DNA of 64,000 nucleotides from Chrysemys picta bellii (lineage: Eukaryota > Chordata > Testudines > Emydidae): assembly GCF_011386835.1 (NCBI RefSeq), contig NC_088797.1:93010264-93074263 (forward strand), given 5' to 3'. The notes beneath the pieces are model-generated. The model ran no database searches. It was not told where the DNA came from and was given only the letters and a program-made list of their open reading frames with translations. Positions 9,404 to 21,141 of the stretch are shown in pieces (positions within the stretch are counted from its first letter, which is position 1; each line of letters starts with the position of its first letter). The translations under genes were made by a program, and so were the position numbers.

Positions 9404-12400
9404 GATCTCTTCCTATGAGCAAATTTATTTATGAAGAAGGCCTAACTTGTGGATCTGATAACAAATTGAGTGTGTAACCAGGTGAACTAACTGAGCCAAC
9501 AGGCTCACATTAACCCTTTGACTACCACTGTGGGACTCATATACCCCACCACATGCACATACTCAAACACCTGCAAAGTAGCAACTCTCTCTATTTACTC
9601 ATTCAAGTCCACTCCAGACAGGTTTGTATTCATAACACGAGAGGAACAACAGAATCCAAAGCTCTCCTTGATTTTTTCTGAATCCAGGTTTGAGCTATAT
9701 TAGTAGACTGTGACATGTATTTTGCTGCACCAGTGAAACTGTGTACACAGATAGCCTTAGATCATTTTCAGATCTCATGTTCTCTAATGTCCTTGATGAG
9801 AAGTTTGACTAAAGAAAATGGGGTTCTTTGGTTTATTTTTTGGAGCTCAGTGACCAGAACAAATAAAGCATTTAAAATAATACTCCTTGTTTTCTTCAGC
9901 ACACTTATTATAGGCAGCACTAGTACTGAAATTTGATTTTCAGCACCACTGGTTGAGTTAAGAACTATGAGCCTGATTTCACTTCCACCAGCATAAATCA
10001 GAAGCAATTCTACTGAAGTCAAAGGACTAAAGAGTGGCATGAAACCAGCAAGAGATCACGCCCTATAAGTTAAAGTTTAGAGAATAATTTACAGTTTTTG
10101 CTCTGCCAATGAACTAACAACTATTATTTGCATCTATAAGAAGACAGGAGGCATTTAGAATCAGACTGGTCATGCAGCGTTCTGTAGGTATCATGCAGTC
10201 CTGGAAACAGTTGGTATGTATAGTATTACTACTTACAATATTGTAATACCTTCACTGAAAAAAATGTTCCATGAATATTGTTCAAAAAGAAAATATGAAG
10301 AGAAGCTGAGAAAAATATTAAATTTAAGTTAAAGTGTTTTTGAACAGCATTAGGACGAGTCTAGAAAAGATGTTTCTGAGCCTTTGTTTTGAAAGCAAAG
10401 AACCACAGTTTGGTATGATCTTATTAAAGTATTGCTTTCACAGAGGAAAGGAAAGGCCCTTACTTGGATACTACTGCAAACCAATAAGAGACTTTGAAAA
10501 CCCATTTTATTCCTATTGACACATTCAGCAAGATCAGGCCTTTGTGTATTTATAAGTCTTGTGCTAATAATTTCCATATCTATCTACCGGTAATGAACAC
10601 AAGTTAAAGAGAAGTATATGATTTCTGATAGAACAAATGTGTGTTTTGGCGGACAGTTACATTTTTGAGGTAAGAGACAGGAAAAAACAGCAGAGAGAAA
10701 TTCACAGCATTCCTTAAAGGTTTCCATCTTGACAACAGCATCAGACAGACATGAAATGAAATGTAAAATGTTTCATTGCATATAAAAACAAACAACAAGG
10801 CAGATCTGCCCCAATAGTCTCTTGCACACATCTAAAGTGGTTTAAGAAAACTAACCAAATGAAATATTTTAATTTGATATATTTTTTTCTGTCTTCATCA
10901 AAGTCCTTCTAGCTACTGAAAGTCTGCTGCTACAAGTGAAAAATGAACTTTGAAAGAAAAAGACATTGCTAGTCTAGGTTGTCCACACAAAATTATAAGA
11001 AGTTACATTAAAAAAGCCAACTGTCATGAACCAAGGCAAATGACAGACCATTATCAATGGGAGACCGACAAGACATATTTCCAGGCTGCTAACTGCTCTG
11101 CAGTATTTGTTGAACCTAGGGAAGGTAGCTGAGTAGGAAATAAAGGAATAGAATCATAAACAAGAACACAATCATATTTTAGCTGCAATATACGCAAAGG
11201 ATTTTGATTTCCAATAAATTTCTAGAAGCCTCAGCTGAGGAAAAAAAGGAATAAAATAAAAGTTGGCAAAATTTGCTGCTTCTACCATATTAAAAAAGAG
11301 ACAAAATATGTTTTTTTGTTTGTGTTCATGTCAAGTATTGCACTAGAAAATAGACAATAATCCCACCATATTCCATTATAAACCAGAGTTCCCTTTAAAC
11401 AAAATTAAGATAAAGAATAGTTTAGTCATCCAGGGAAATATGAAATAAGAATATTTTCCCCAACTATTTTGGCCAGGAATTCTTCATTAACGAATGTTAT
11501 TGTGATACTAATGAGCAGATTTGAAACTGAGATCTATTTGATCATGATGTGCCATGGGGTCATTTAGGATTTGTTGCAGTGTTATTAAAAGGGACCATGC
11601 CAATTTCCTACAGAGCACATTTTTTATTACTCTGGATTACTTAAAAAGTAAAGATTCACTGTAGTTTAAACTTCAGGCTACTGCACTGAAACACACAGTG
11701 TCTAATTCAGATAAAACTACCAATGAGTGTGCTAGTATAATGTACAGTTATCAAGATTCCAGGATGAATACAACACAGTACCTAAAAGTTTACTTCACTT
11801 GCCTCTCAGGTGTTTTCATGTTCAGAATACCTGTACATACTATATTCCAAAAAAAGTTATTTCAGAGCAAAGTACAGAAATGTAAAACAAATAAGCTTAA
11901 CCAGTAGGACTCTGATGCCATTGATTTAAACAAAAATCCCATGAGAGGTCTTTATAATAAACAATGTTCTTAATTGATTCTGCAATTATTTTCAGAGATA
12001 CCACTTAAGTCTGCTAATCATGCTCCAAAACATCTCATCATAGGAGAATTGATAGTGTTTCCTTTTTTACAGGAAACAATTTTGCCTTATTTGATAAAAA
12101 AATATTTCAAATAAGGCAAAATTATGCCCTTTAAAAAATTAGGAACTAACAAATCTTACAGTCAGACCTGATCTGGATATTATAATGATGCTCCCTGAGC
12201 AATATTTACATTAAAGGCTATAATATATAATAAATTTATCAAAGACAAATTTTGCACTGAACACTAGCTTCCAGGTTTTTAATTCATATGTTCCACAAAC
12301 TTTTAACTTCAGGGATCATGTAATACAAGAATTTACATTGATGAATTAATATCACTAAACATGGTTACATTCACTAAACCATCTTATTTAAAATAGAAGA

Positions 12401-13799
12401 TAAGCAAAAATAAACAATAAAAAAAGCAATTGATAAGACAAACAACTCATTTGGATCAGAGTAAGATGCAGAACTCAAATACTGTAACATTATTATTTAA
12501 GATTACATTAAATTTGCTAATTAATATCCCAGAGAGAGATCCTCAACACTTTCTCCATACTAAACGAGACCTGCAATTTTCCAGATTATGCTGAATTCCA
12601 CAGAAATGTATACATTCTGTATCTTCATCTGTAGCTTATATAACATAGAAATACTATGCATTTCAGTGGCTAGTTTGTCACCCTACGGTATTCAGTTTCC
12701 CCATCCTTCTAAGATGTATTCATTGTCCCGCTATACTGGAAGGAGGCCAGGAGTCACTGGATATGGTTTAATTAGGCTGTAACTTTATCATCAACTGTCT
12801 GGGAGTACCCAGAAAATAAAAGTGTACAGTGTACGTAAATTCACGATAATTTCAATGTCTATCCTGGGGGCATCCATCAGCCCCCAACCCTTTTCCATCC
12901 TGGTCCCCAACCAACCCATTGCTGGGACCTTACCATCCCCCTCCCCCAAATGAGGGTTAAGGTGATCTATAAAGAAGGGGATGGGTTGCCTCACTGTTTT
13001 GCCAGTCATCGGAGCCCCCGTTTCTGCTCCTTTAACAAACACCTCCTCCAAAGTCCACCTTAACCCTCATTTGATTTATCTGGTCACTTCTTATGGAGTA
13101 CCTGCACTGGACCTCCATCCCATGCTTACATAATGAGTTGCAACATCATAACCTAACTCCTGTTCCATAATTGCCCTAACTATACCCCCGAACCTGCTCT
13201 AGGATGGTGCAACAAACTCCACTTTGCCTTGGCCAATCAGGCACTGAGGGAAACATTATTTCAGCTTCCCCTCCCCCACCCAGAGAAAGGAGCAGCAAGC
13301 GCAGTCCCTATAGTGGATCCTGACCAAACTGCTATTTCACCACTTCCAAGGGTGGGACGGGAATTGCCGCTCCACTTGGTCTGGGTGAGGGTTTTTCTCA
13401 CCTGGCTTACTGCTATATAGTCTCCCCTCCCTTCCAGACAGGTCATCGGGGAGGTGAGTGGGGAGGAGATGAGTCAGCATCCACACGCTGACCTGCTTTG
13501 TGGTTGCACCAGAGTCCATGCCTGTCTACTTCTTAAAGAGGTATATGCCTTCCCCCCAGCAAGTCAGACAATTCCCACCCCCCATCCACGCCACTTAAAG
13601 TATGGTGCAGTCACTCCATTTAGAAAGCTATTCTGTTGGCATCTAATGCATTTTATTTCACCCATATAATAATGCACTAGTATCTTGCCCCCAAAATACA
13701 CTGTTACTGCTGACAGGTAAACTTATCTATAAATTTACCACCACAGAAATGCTGATCTGACCCATTCAACAAAATCCATGACTTGTCTCACCTCTCACA
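9404..13799. other. Unassigned AT-rich stretch with a GC-richer block at about 12850-13550
   Basis: No protein domain is visible. About 9968-10030 holds a short stretch ('cagcataaatcagaagca', 'actgaagtcaaagga') that resembles an old amniote interspersed repeat. 12850-13550 is richer in G+C and pyrimidine tracts, contains the inverted repeat noted separately, and may be an unrecognised retroelement. Its frames (for example 12791-13051 on -) carry no motif. Confidence 0.4.
12947..13073. repeat. 18-bp perfect inverted repeat
   Basis: CAAATGAGGGTTAAGGTG at 12947-12964 is repeated in inverse orientation at 13056-13073, with a 91-base spacer. The flanks do not continue the pairing. Confidence 0.8.
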
Positions 13800-14060
13800 T
13801 ACCAGAACCCTCTTGAAATCTCACTGACACACAAGTGTTAAAGAGCCATAAAACCAAGGTCTCTGTTAAGGCCATGGTTTTTAATATTGAGCAGATTTTA
13901 TGAATTTGAATTCCAAGGCTTGTCTTTTGAAGGTGTTATGCATGTTTCTATTGAGGATGAGGACTGAGATGTCAGATATGGAGTCATCACTTTGGGAAAA
14001 ATGTTCACCCACAAGCAATAGTGTGTTACTGTCTTTGTGAATCTTTTCCAAACCCCTTCT
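13800..14060 (-). pseudogene. Penelope-like element C-terminal fragment, minus-strand half of an inverted pair
   Basis: On the minus strand the frame gives VGEHFSQSDDSISDISVLIL, then NRNMHNTFKRQALEFKFI, a typical segment just after the GIY-YIG endonuclease of vertebrate PLEs, where sequences run 'HF-SLPGHSI-DL-V-IL'. It continues leftward as ALTETL and similar words to about 13800. The nucleotide run matches the plus-strand copy at about 14350-14465, so the two halves are inverted copies of one family. Confidence 0.65.
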
Positions 14061-14099
14061 TCTGCCTTCAAACAACCCCCTAACACAGCCAAGCTCATC

Positions 14100-14470
14100 A
14101 TCAGAAGGAAGCTCCCCACAGATCAGATCCCACCAACTCAAAGCAGCACCAGATGCTGCCAGAACAGATGCAAAACCTGAAGACACTTCTCCACTGCTAC
14201 AATACCCCCACAACACACCTTTCAAAATCCAAGGATCTCACACATCCTTGTCACAATATATACCTCATCCACTGCATCAAATGTTTCAACAATGTGGGTG
14301 AAACCAGACAATCACTATGCTCTCAAATTAACTCACGCAGAAAAATGATAAGACAAAAATACTGTCACCCATGGACAAACATTTTTTCACAAAGTGATGA
14401 GTCCATACAGGACTTATTAGTTCTCATCCTCAAAGGAAACCTGAACAACATGTTCAAAAGGCCTAAATAA
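14100..14470 (+). pseudogene. Penelope-like element GIY-YIG fragment, plus-strand half of an inverted pair
   Basis: The plus-strand frame carries IYLIHCIKC followed by VGETRQSLCSQIN, fitting the GIY-YIG endonuclease core, in which a 'Y-I-x-C-x-x-C' is followed by 'Y-VGeT-x-x-L-x-x-R-x-x-x-H'. It then reads SDESIQDLLVLIL and NLNNMFKRPK and stops at TAA. In PLEs this C-terminal nuclease follows the reverse transcriptase. Here the RT is absent (5' truncation), the tyrosine before VGET is lost, and stops lie upstream (after RCKT at about 14170). Head-to-head pairing with the minus-strand piece at 13800-14060 is the kind of partial inverted copy PLEs often leave. Confidence 0.65.
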
Positions 14471-14480
14471 GTATTTGGGC

Positions 14481-15528
14481 AGCTAGCCTGGGCCACCACC
14501 CATGCTGCAATAACTATCTATATTTAGCATGTTGGTTTGATCAAAGCAAGAGCATGTACATCTATCCAAGATGGAAATTACACCTTCAACTGCACTATAG
14601 ACATACGCAAAAAGCAAGAGATTCAAAGTTAGCATTGCATGGGCAATGATTTCACAAAAGCATATGCATGACCTGCAGTATCTGGGCACTTTTACATCAA
14701 GAGTTAGAAAGTGCTTGCTCTAGCAACATTAAAGGGATACAGCCAATTAGTTGAGGCTCAACATCACTTGAGAGTCTCCTTTAATTAAAACCAACCAACC
14801 AAATGACCAATGAAAGCAGTCAGGAATGGTAAGGATTCTTGCAGGGCTGATGGAATTTCAACCCAAGTCTATAAAACATTGTCATTGAATCATTATGGCA
14901 CTCATACTAAGAGAATATGACATATACGACAAGATATTTAAAATTGCATTGATATACACTGATCCAAAGTGTACACCAATCCATTCTTAAATCATACTTT
15001 GAACACTGCTGAAAGGATCTAAAAGCTTTGGTTCAAAATTTCAATAATTTGGCTCATTATTTTCAGTTCACTGACAACAGACAGTAATGGCTCCAATATA
15101 TTGGGAATGTCTGATTAACACAGTCACACATTGTGAAGGAACAATGCATACAGCCTTTCTAGGAAAAGGTGCAGATGCATTAATTTAGAAGTAAATGTTA
15201 CACAGTCACGCTATTCACCGAGGAATATTAACTATAGTACTCCTAGCCGGTATCTCAGTAAACAATTATCTCTAACTCCATATTTATTCTTTTGCTCAGC
15301 ACATATTGTTATATCATCTCATTTCCACTTCATGTTATTGTATTTTTCATATTTCTGTATTTTTATTTGGGGTGTCATTGTGGAATGAATAGTTCCTCTT
15401 GTTTTTGTCACCGGAACCTATGTGATATCTTATAACTAAAATGTTGCCATTTATTTAGTTTATGCTCAAGCACCAACTGAAGTCCTGTTACAAGTTAATT
15501 AGCATTTTCTAAGAGGCTATTTCATTTA
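14481..15528. other. Unassigned AT-rich stretch
   Basis: I see nothing recognisable here beyond short chance frames. Confidence 0.5.
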
Positions 15529-15636
15529 GGACCCAATCCTGCTAACACATACATATTTAACTGTACTGCCATGAGCAGTATATATACCCATGGCAGTATA
15601 GATAAACACACGTGTAAGGGTTTGCAGGATCAGGGT
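15529..15636. repeat. Palindromic MITE-like repeat, 108 bases
   Basis: The left arm runs from GGACCCAATCCTGC to CTGCCATG and is mirrored by a right arm ending CATGGCAGTATA to TTTGCAGGATCAGGG. The arms pair with a few mismatches across about 45 bases. It looks like a small foldback DNA element of an old amniote family; target copies were not found. Confidence 0.55.
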
Positions 15637-17121
15637 GTTAAAGCACAATGATTCCATATACCATTTTTACTAGAAAAACATTAATAGCACTTTTAGTTTA
15701 TTTTAATTTTTATCAGAAAGTTAAAACTTGATACACTTTACTAGGACCATATACCCAATGGAATTTGTCAACCAACTTTTATATAAAATATTGAGACTCT
15801 ACAGGATTCACCAAATTCTAATAATGCTCTGGAGAATTCATTAATATTTAGGGCTAAAACAGGTTGTTGGAATTAGTTCAATTCACTCCAGACTATCATT
15901 TTTTCATGATTTTATTCTCAATTATGTTTTGCTTATGACAGTTTATCTGCTTATTTAAAATTAAAAATAGATACACTATACAAGAACACATGACAATTTT
16001 CCAGCTAAAGACATGGATGGCATCCTGGACAAGCCTTAGAGTTTTTACTTTTTGTCGTTACAATAGTCTATACCCTGAAGTTTTCATACTGCATTCTATT
16101 ATTTGGATGATACTGCTACTAAGATCAAGTTTTTCCTGATTCTGTCTGCAAGGAAAGCAGTCAAGCTGAGTTTTACACACTGTTACTCATCTGCAGACAT
16201 GAACTGTTCATGACAAGATCATACTGTAGTTTAGCTTTCACAGGGTTTTAAGAGATAGCAGATGAAAAGTCAAGTTTTTCCACTAAAAAGCTAAAGATAT
16301 CTATTCTGTGAAATGGAAGAAACATAGCTCACTGAATTCACTTGTCCAGATTACACACTGCCCATGGCAACTGCTCCTGCAGAAATAAGAGGATGATTCA
16401 CTGATTTCAGTCAGTAGAGAATGCCATATATTTTCCTCTATGGATTGTTGGTTGAGGCATCCTTTCTTTTGCATGCACCAAAACTCCAAAATACTGCATA
16501 ACAAAACATTATAATTCAGTGCTATAGTTAACATGTAAAAATACACATGCTATTTTCATCTGAGTCACATATAATTAAATGGCAAAAAAACTTCATAAGC
16601 ACTGAGTTAATGTTTCCCATTGTGCCCTTCTAAAACGAACATGCCCATGTAACCTTAACTCTTCCCCCTTAGAGCTAGCAATAGCCATTGGCAATTATCT
16701 GCATGCACTCCAGCTGTATTCACGGTGTTAGCTGTAACTGTTTGGAATGGTGAAGGCAGTCAGTGGGCAAGTGGTAGAGGAGTGTATGTGACCTGAGGAG
16801 ATGGGATTAGTTTGAGGAGCATCACAAAACTGTGATTGTGTAATGAAAAGATCAAGGTTTGCACCCACGCCATGTGTGCAAATGAAGGAAAGGGGATCGT
16901 GCACACCTTGCGGAGCTATTGCAAAATTGTGTAGGTTATCGCCGTAGCAAGGGGCGGGGAGAGAAGGTCTTGCCAAGGGAATTGTCAATAATGAGGTGGA
17001 ATATGATAACCTTTAGTTTAACAATAGGTAAGGGAAAGTACAGGTTTAGATGGTATCCTGTGAGTAAGTGTGAAGTGCTTGTTAAATTTCACAAGTGTAC
17101 TATTCTGGCAGGAGAGTAGGC
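15637..17121. other. Unassigned stretch
   Basis: This part is AT-rich to about 16650, then of mixed composition. Frames such as 16728-16988 on - have no motif. No repeat family was recognised. Confidence 0.45.
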
Positions 17122-17345
17122 TAAGGGCTTATCTACGCTTAAAAAGCTTCAGTGGTCCACCTATGCCACCGTAGTATTTCAGTGATGACACTACCTACAC
17201 CAACGGGTGGGCCTCTCCCATTGGCATAGGTAATCCACTTCCTGAGAAGCGTTAACTAGGACAAGGAGAATTCTCCCGCCAAGCTAGAACTTTGCACATC
17301 GGGGCTTAGATCTGTTTAACTCCGTTAGTCAGGAGTGTGGCTCAT
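17122..17345. mobile_element. Harbinger-type MITE, right end lost
   Basis: The left end CTAAGGGCTTATCTACGCTT resembles the 'taa-ggccttgtctacact' ends of Harbinger MITEs. The interior has the mirrored motif 'acgggtgggcctctcccattgg' and an inverted 'ggagaattctccc' block near 17267, both common in this group. A matching right end is not seen. Confidence 0.5.
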
Positions 17346-17878
17346 GTGAAGGGGGTTGTCAGACCCTCCAGATTTTAGCAAACATACAGAGGCATGAGCA
17401 GGGCATAGGCACACCTCAGTGTGCAGGGACCCTCAAATCCTAGCGCACATGACAGGGGCAGGGAGAGAGAGACAGCTCCCCCGCCCCAGTCCTGACACAC
17501 ATGAAGGCAAAAAAGTGAGGCTCAAGCTCCCCCCAAGTAGGGAGCCACCCAGATGCCAGCTCATATGGGCGTAGGGATAAGGGCTCAGACCCCGCCTCCT
17601 CCCACCCCATCCTGGCATGCACACACAGGAGAGAATATGCAGCCGACAGGGGCCCCATCCCTTATTCTTCTCCATTTTCCCTTTCACTCACCCCCATAAC
17701 CTCTTCTCAGTGTGCCTCCAACTCCTCTAACACCCAGCCCCTCTTATCAGCCTCCCCTTGATGCAGCCCCAAACTCCTCTCATCCCTATTTTCCCACCCA
17801 CAAAACTGCCCGTCCATTTACATGTCTTGTTTTTGTTGAGGGAAAAAAAAACCTCATTACATTCCCCCCAAATAAATT
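17346..17878. other. Unassigned pyrimidine-rich stretch
   Basis: There are long C- and T-rich tracts (17600-17780) giving chance frames on both strands. Nothing is recognisable. Confidence 0.45.
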
Positions 17879-18054
17879 CAGCAAAACCTGCCAAAAGCAA
17901 CCACTCCTGGGAGTTAGCAAAAGTGGTCTCTTGTAAGAGATGGTCTCTCTTCAAAGGCTTGCACGCCAGAAAGTGGTGGTGTTCCTTTGTCTCTGCAAGT
18001 AGTCACTTGTGACAGGTGGTCTCTTTAGAAGTGGTCACTAAGGCAGGTTTTACT
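17879..18054. mobile_element. Short MITE with terminal inverted repeats, possibly Tc1/mariner or Tigger-like
   Basis: The left end CAGCAAAACCTGCC (17879) is mirrored by the right end, in reverse CAGTAAAACCTGCC (18054). Both are followed by 'cca' or 'agtg' words and internal 'gtggtctct' repeats that alternate in orientation. It is 176 bp with no coding content. The family is uncertain. Confidence 0.5.
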
Positions 18055-18655
18055 GTTAATAAAAGCCTTACAAAATCAGATGTCTGCAATATGCCTTTGA
18101 AACTTTGCCAAATTTCTGTCCAAGGAGGGACAAACTACCTGGATGAGTCTGATCCAAAGGTCTACAGTGTACCCCCTTCACAGATCCAGCTAGTATGGAA
18201 CTTTGAAGACTAAAAACCCTGTTAACTCCTCTGTCTGCATGGGTTCAATGTAATTCATTAGGCACCTGAATAGGTCCCTGAACCCTATCTTGCCTAACTG
18301 GCGAAGCAAACTCATTTTCAAACAACATTTAAATTTGATTTCCCTCAAAGGAATAATGGGTACCATGCATTCTGTGGGGCTAATCCCTGAGCTCTGATCT
18401 GGTGGGGAAACAATCTGAGGCCTGTTCTGATCTGTATGCATCTGGGAGCAAAGCTGCATTGCCAGAATGTGTCAGCTTTAAGAAAACCTGATTTCTCCCT
18501 GAGGCTGTGTCTCAGGACCCCCTTGGTAAAATGACAGTATGTTTGGATCACTGACTGTACTTTGCACCCCCATGAAAAATAATTATTTTTAGGCAGAGAC
18601 CAAGGCTACAAAATTTCAGCCTGACAGGTGCAAGTTTTAAAAAAATAGTTATGAA
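18055..18655. other. Unassigned stretch
   Basis: The sequence has moderate complexity with no domain-bearing frame and no recognised repeat. Confidence 0.45.
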
Positions 18656-18719
18656 CATTGAAAACAGGAAGAAGAACAGGAGGACTTGTGGCACCTTAGA
18701 GACTAACAAATTTATTAGA

Positions 18720-18759
18720 GCATAAGCTTTCGTGGACTATAGCCCACTTCTTCGGATGC
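18720..18759 (-). ncRNA. Hammerhead-like ribozyme motif, left palindrome arm
   Basis: This is the exact mirror of the motif at 18772-18811 and has the same core change, CCGAAGA. Confidence 0.5.
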
Positions 18760-18771
18760 ATATAGCTATAT

Positions 18772-18811
18772 GCATCCGAAGAAGTGGGCTATAGTCCACG
18801 AAAGCTTATGC
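18772..18811 (+). ncRNA. Hammerhead-like ribozyme motif in PLE tail (family B)
   Basis: The order is GCAT (stem I), CCGAAGA (core; the usual form is CUGANGA), A, GTGGGC-TATA-GTCCAC (stem II, six pairs with one G-T), GAAA (core), GCTT, ATGC (stem I partner). Helix III would be AGCT, which is self-complementary and could form only in a dimer. Cleavage would be expected after GCTT. PLEs are known to carry small hammerhead ribozymes in their terminal repeats (Cervera and De la Peña). The core U4 is changed to C, so this copy may be inactive. Confidence 0.5.
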
Positions 18812-18914
18812 TCTAATAAATTTGTTAGTCTCTAAGGTGCCACAAGTCCTCCTGTTCTTCTTTTTGCGGATACAGACTAACACGGCTGCTACTCTGAAAC
18901 CATTGAAAACAGGA

Positions 18915-20973
18915 GATTATAAACCAGTATAATCCTTAGATCGTAGCAGGAATGGCAGCAACTATCATGTATATATATTCATGACTACAGTATGCAAAAA
19001 AAAAAAAATGTTGTTACACTAACTGTGTTACAGCAAAACTGCCTTAAGTAATCTTGAACCCATGTGTGGGTGTGCAAGTCCTGAAATGCAGTGGTTACCA
19101 TGAGTAAAATCCTGGTCCCACTGAAGTCAGTCTCAAAACTAGGTCTGATATTTCTCCTTTATCAGGAAGAAGGACAGAGCATAGAGAAAGAAATGCTACC
19201 TCCTGCACGCTCTAGAGGACTTCTAGGCCATTGCTTTGCCCATTATATCATTGAAGGACATACGGGGCTGCCAGTGTGCCAGTGGCTCCCTTGACCAAAA
19301 AACAGTGGAGAAAAGATTTTGGTGATATGACATGGGACAGAGGAATAAAGAGATGAATCTTCTAGGATAGTCTTACTGCAGCTATTCCCATCAGCAAATG
19401 AAAAGGGAGCCAATGCAGTCTTGCTTTACCTTGACTCAGTGGAAAATGAAGGGGAACATGAACACACACATGCCCCTTCCAGCCTCTCCTGAAACTGCAG
19501 GGGATGAGGAGAGAGGTCTCCATCACCAATGCAGAGGTGAAGGAAAGGGAACCTTTTGTCGCAGGTCTTTTTCAGTTATAATGAAACTTTTTAGAGGACA
19601 AAAGATTTCACACAAAAGAAGTGAAGTCCACTGAATTTATATTCAGGAAGTAGGGGTGACCTCTCCAGTCCCGAGTGGCATAATTAGGAGTAGATAATGA
19701 TGACATCCCATCAAGTGAAGATAAAGTCCAAATCCTCACCATAGCTATTACATACCCAATTTATATAAATATGTAGTTTTACAACTGTCCTTTGATTTTA
19801 CATGCTCTCTCAGAGGTAGCTGTTGTGGCCAAAGATTTAAGCTGGGTCCACTGACTCTTCAAAAACAATGTAGCCTGACAATGGGTAGAAGAGAAGAATA
19901 AATACAAATGGGAAATAGAAAAGGGAGGAGGTAGAATCTGACAAAACATTACAAGAACTTTTTCTTAGCCAATGTAAAAGGTACCAAGAAACCAAACTAC
20001 CAAATAAGTGTGCCATGTTATCTATCTTGTGCTCTTGTTCTCAAGGACTAGTACAGCTGCAAACATTTTCTGCATACAAATTGAAAAGGGAACTCTCAAG
20101 TCTGATAGGACAAAATGCACATGGTGTGTTTTGTTTGTTTTACAGCAGGGAAGGAGTAAATTCCCCCTGCTTGGAACTTTAGAGGACAATTAACTGAGGC
20201 CTGATTGGGGACTGCAAGCCCAATCAGGAATTCAGAGGGTGTTCAGTAAATATGATAAAGACACTGATTTCATAGTGAAGACATTGGAGACAGAGTCACA
20301 CCCAGTTGCTATAGGAAATGTCAGAGTGAAGTATTTTCTCTTCTCTCCTCTCAGGTTTCTTACGCTGCACCTGTACCACTGATTACCAACTTTTTCCTCA
20401 TTGTATTTTCCCCTTTCTTCTAGCCTGGGCTATCTTTGGACAGAGGTGTTCACATGTATACATTTTAAATATAAATGACCTGTTGCAGCTGCCAGGTGGC
20501 ATAAAAAAAACAACAACAGGGGAGAGACATAGATGGGAAATGTAGGCGACAATGGATATATGGAGGGGTAGGAACATAGGAGGACAATGGACCAGAAGGG
20601 ACACAGAGCAGCACAAGGGCTAGACAGGTGTAGGAGAGGTAGCATGAAGCCATGCTCTCTAGTCCTAAAAGGGGTCAACACGAGCCCCTCCCTTCAGCTT
20701 CAAACCAACAGTTTGCTAGAGACAAGAGTCAGAAACTTACTTCTCTCCTTCTTCATTGTAATCATGTGACCTCTCTCCATAGAAGAAAAAAAGTGAACGA
20801 CTTCTGGGACACCTACATCTGTTTCTGCTACTCTTTTCAGGGAGAATTGAGGAGAAAACTAAAATTCTTAAAGAGAATACTTCACAGTTGTGCTGGCTGG
20901 TCATTACACAGAATCCCTTTTAGCCGCATTTGTGTACCCCCTTCCCCCCCCCCCCAAAAAAAACCCCACAACA
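18915..20973. other. Unassigned stretch
   Basis: The sequence is mixed AT-rich, with a C/A run at about 20943-20965. Frames such as 20430-20681 on - lack motifs. No repeat was recognised. Confidence 0.45.
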
Positions 20974-21141
20974 TTAGGGCCAGGTTTTTTAAAGATATTT
21001 AGGTATTCAAAGATGCAATGGAATTTTAAAAAGCATCTAGGGTTCCAGTGAGAGTTAGGCACCTAGGTCCTTTTGAAATTTTCACTAGGAGCCTATTTGC
21101 ATCTTTAAATACCTAAATACCTTTGAAAATCTGACCCTTAG
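20974..21141. repeat. Palindromic MITE-like repeat, 168 bases
   Basis: The left arm TTAGGGCCAGGTTTTTTAAA to 'caaagatgcaa' is mirrored by the right arm 'ttgcatctttaaatacc' to 'aaaatctgacccttag', giving about 45 paired bases. The centre has 'ttaggcacctaggtcc'. It resembles a common turtle foldback family built on 'ttaggcgcctaa' words. A related fragment is at about 38386-38435 and perhaps another at 43160-43290. Confidence 0.55.

Larger units (their letters stand above)
18670..18900. mobile_element. Penelope-like element tail inserted as a perfect palindrome
   Basis: The target copies CATTGAAAACAGGA (18656-18669 and 18901-18914) are exact over 14 bases. Between them, 18669-18765 and 18766-18862 are perfect reverse complements (97 bases each), with the centre at TATAG|CTATA. 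The right side continues with the tail 'gatacagactaacacggct', shared with the PLE at 52162-52853, which links this sequence to PLEs. Both arms hold a hammerhead-like motif next to the centre. The absence of a single mismatch between the arms shows a young event or active correction. There is no coding content. Confidence 0.8.
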
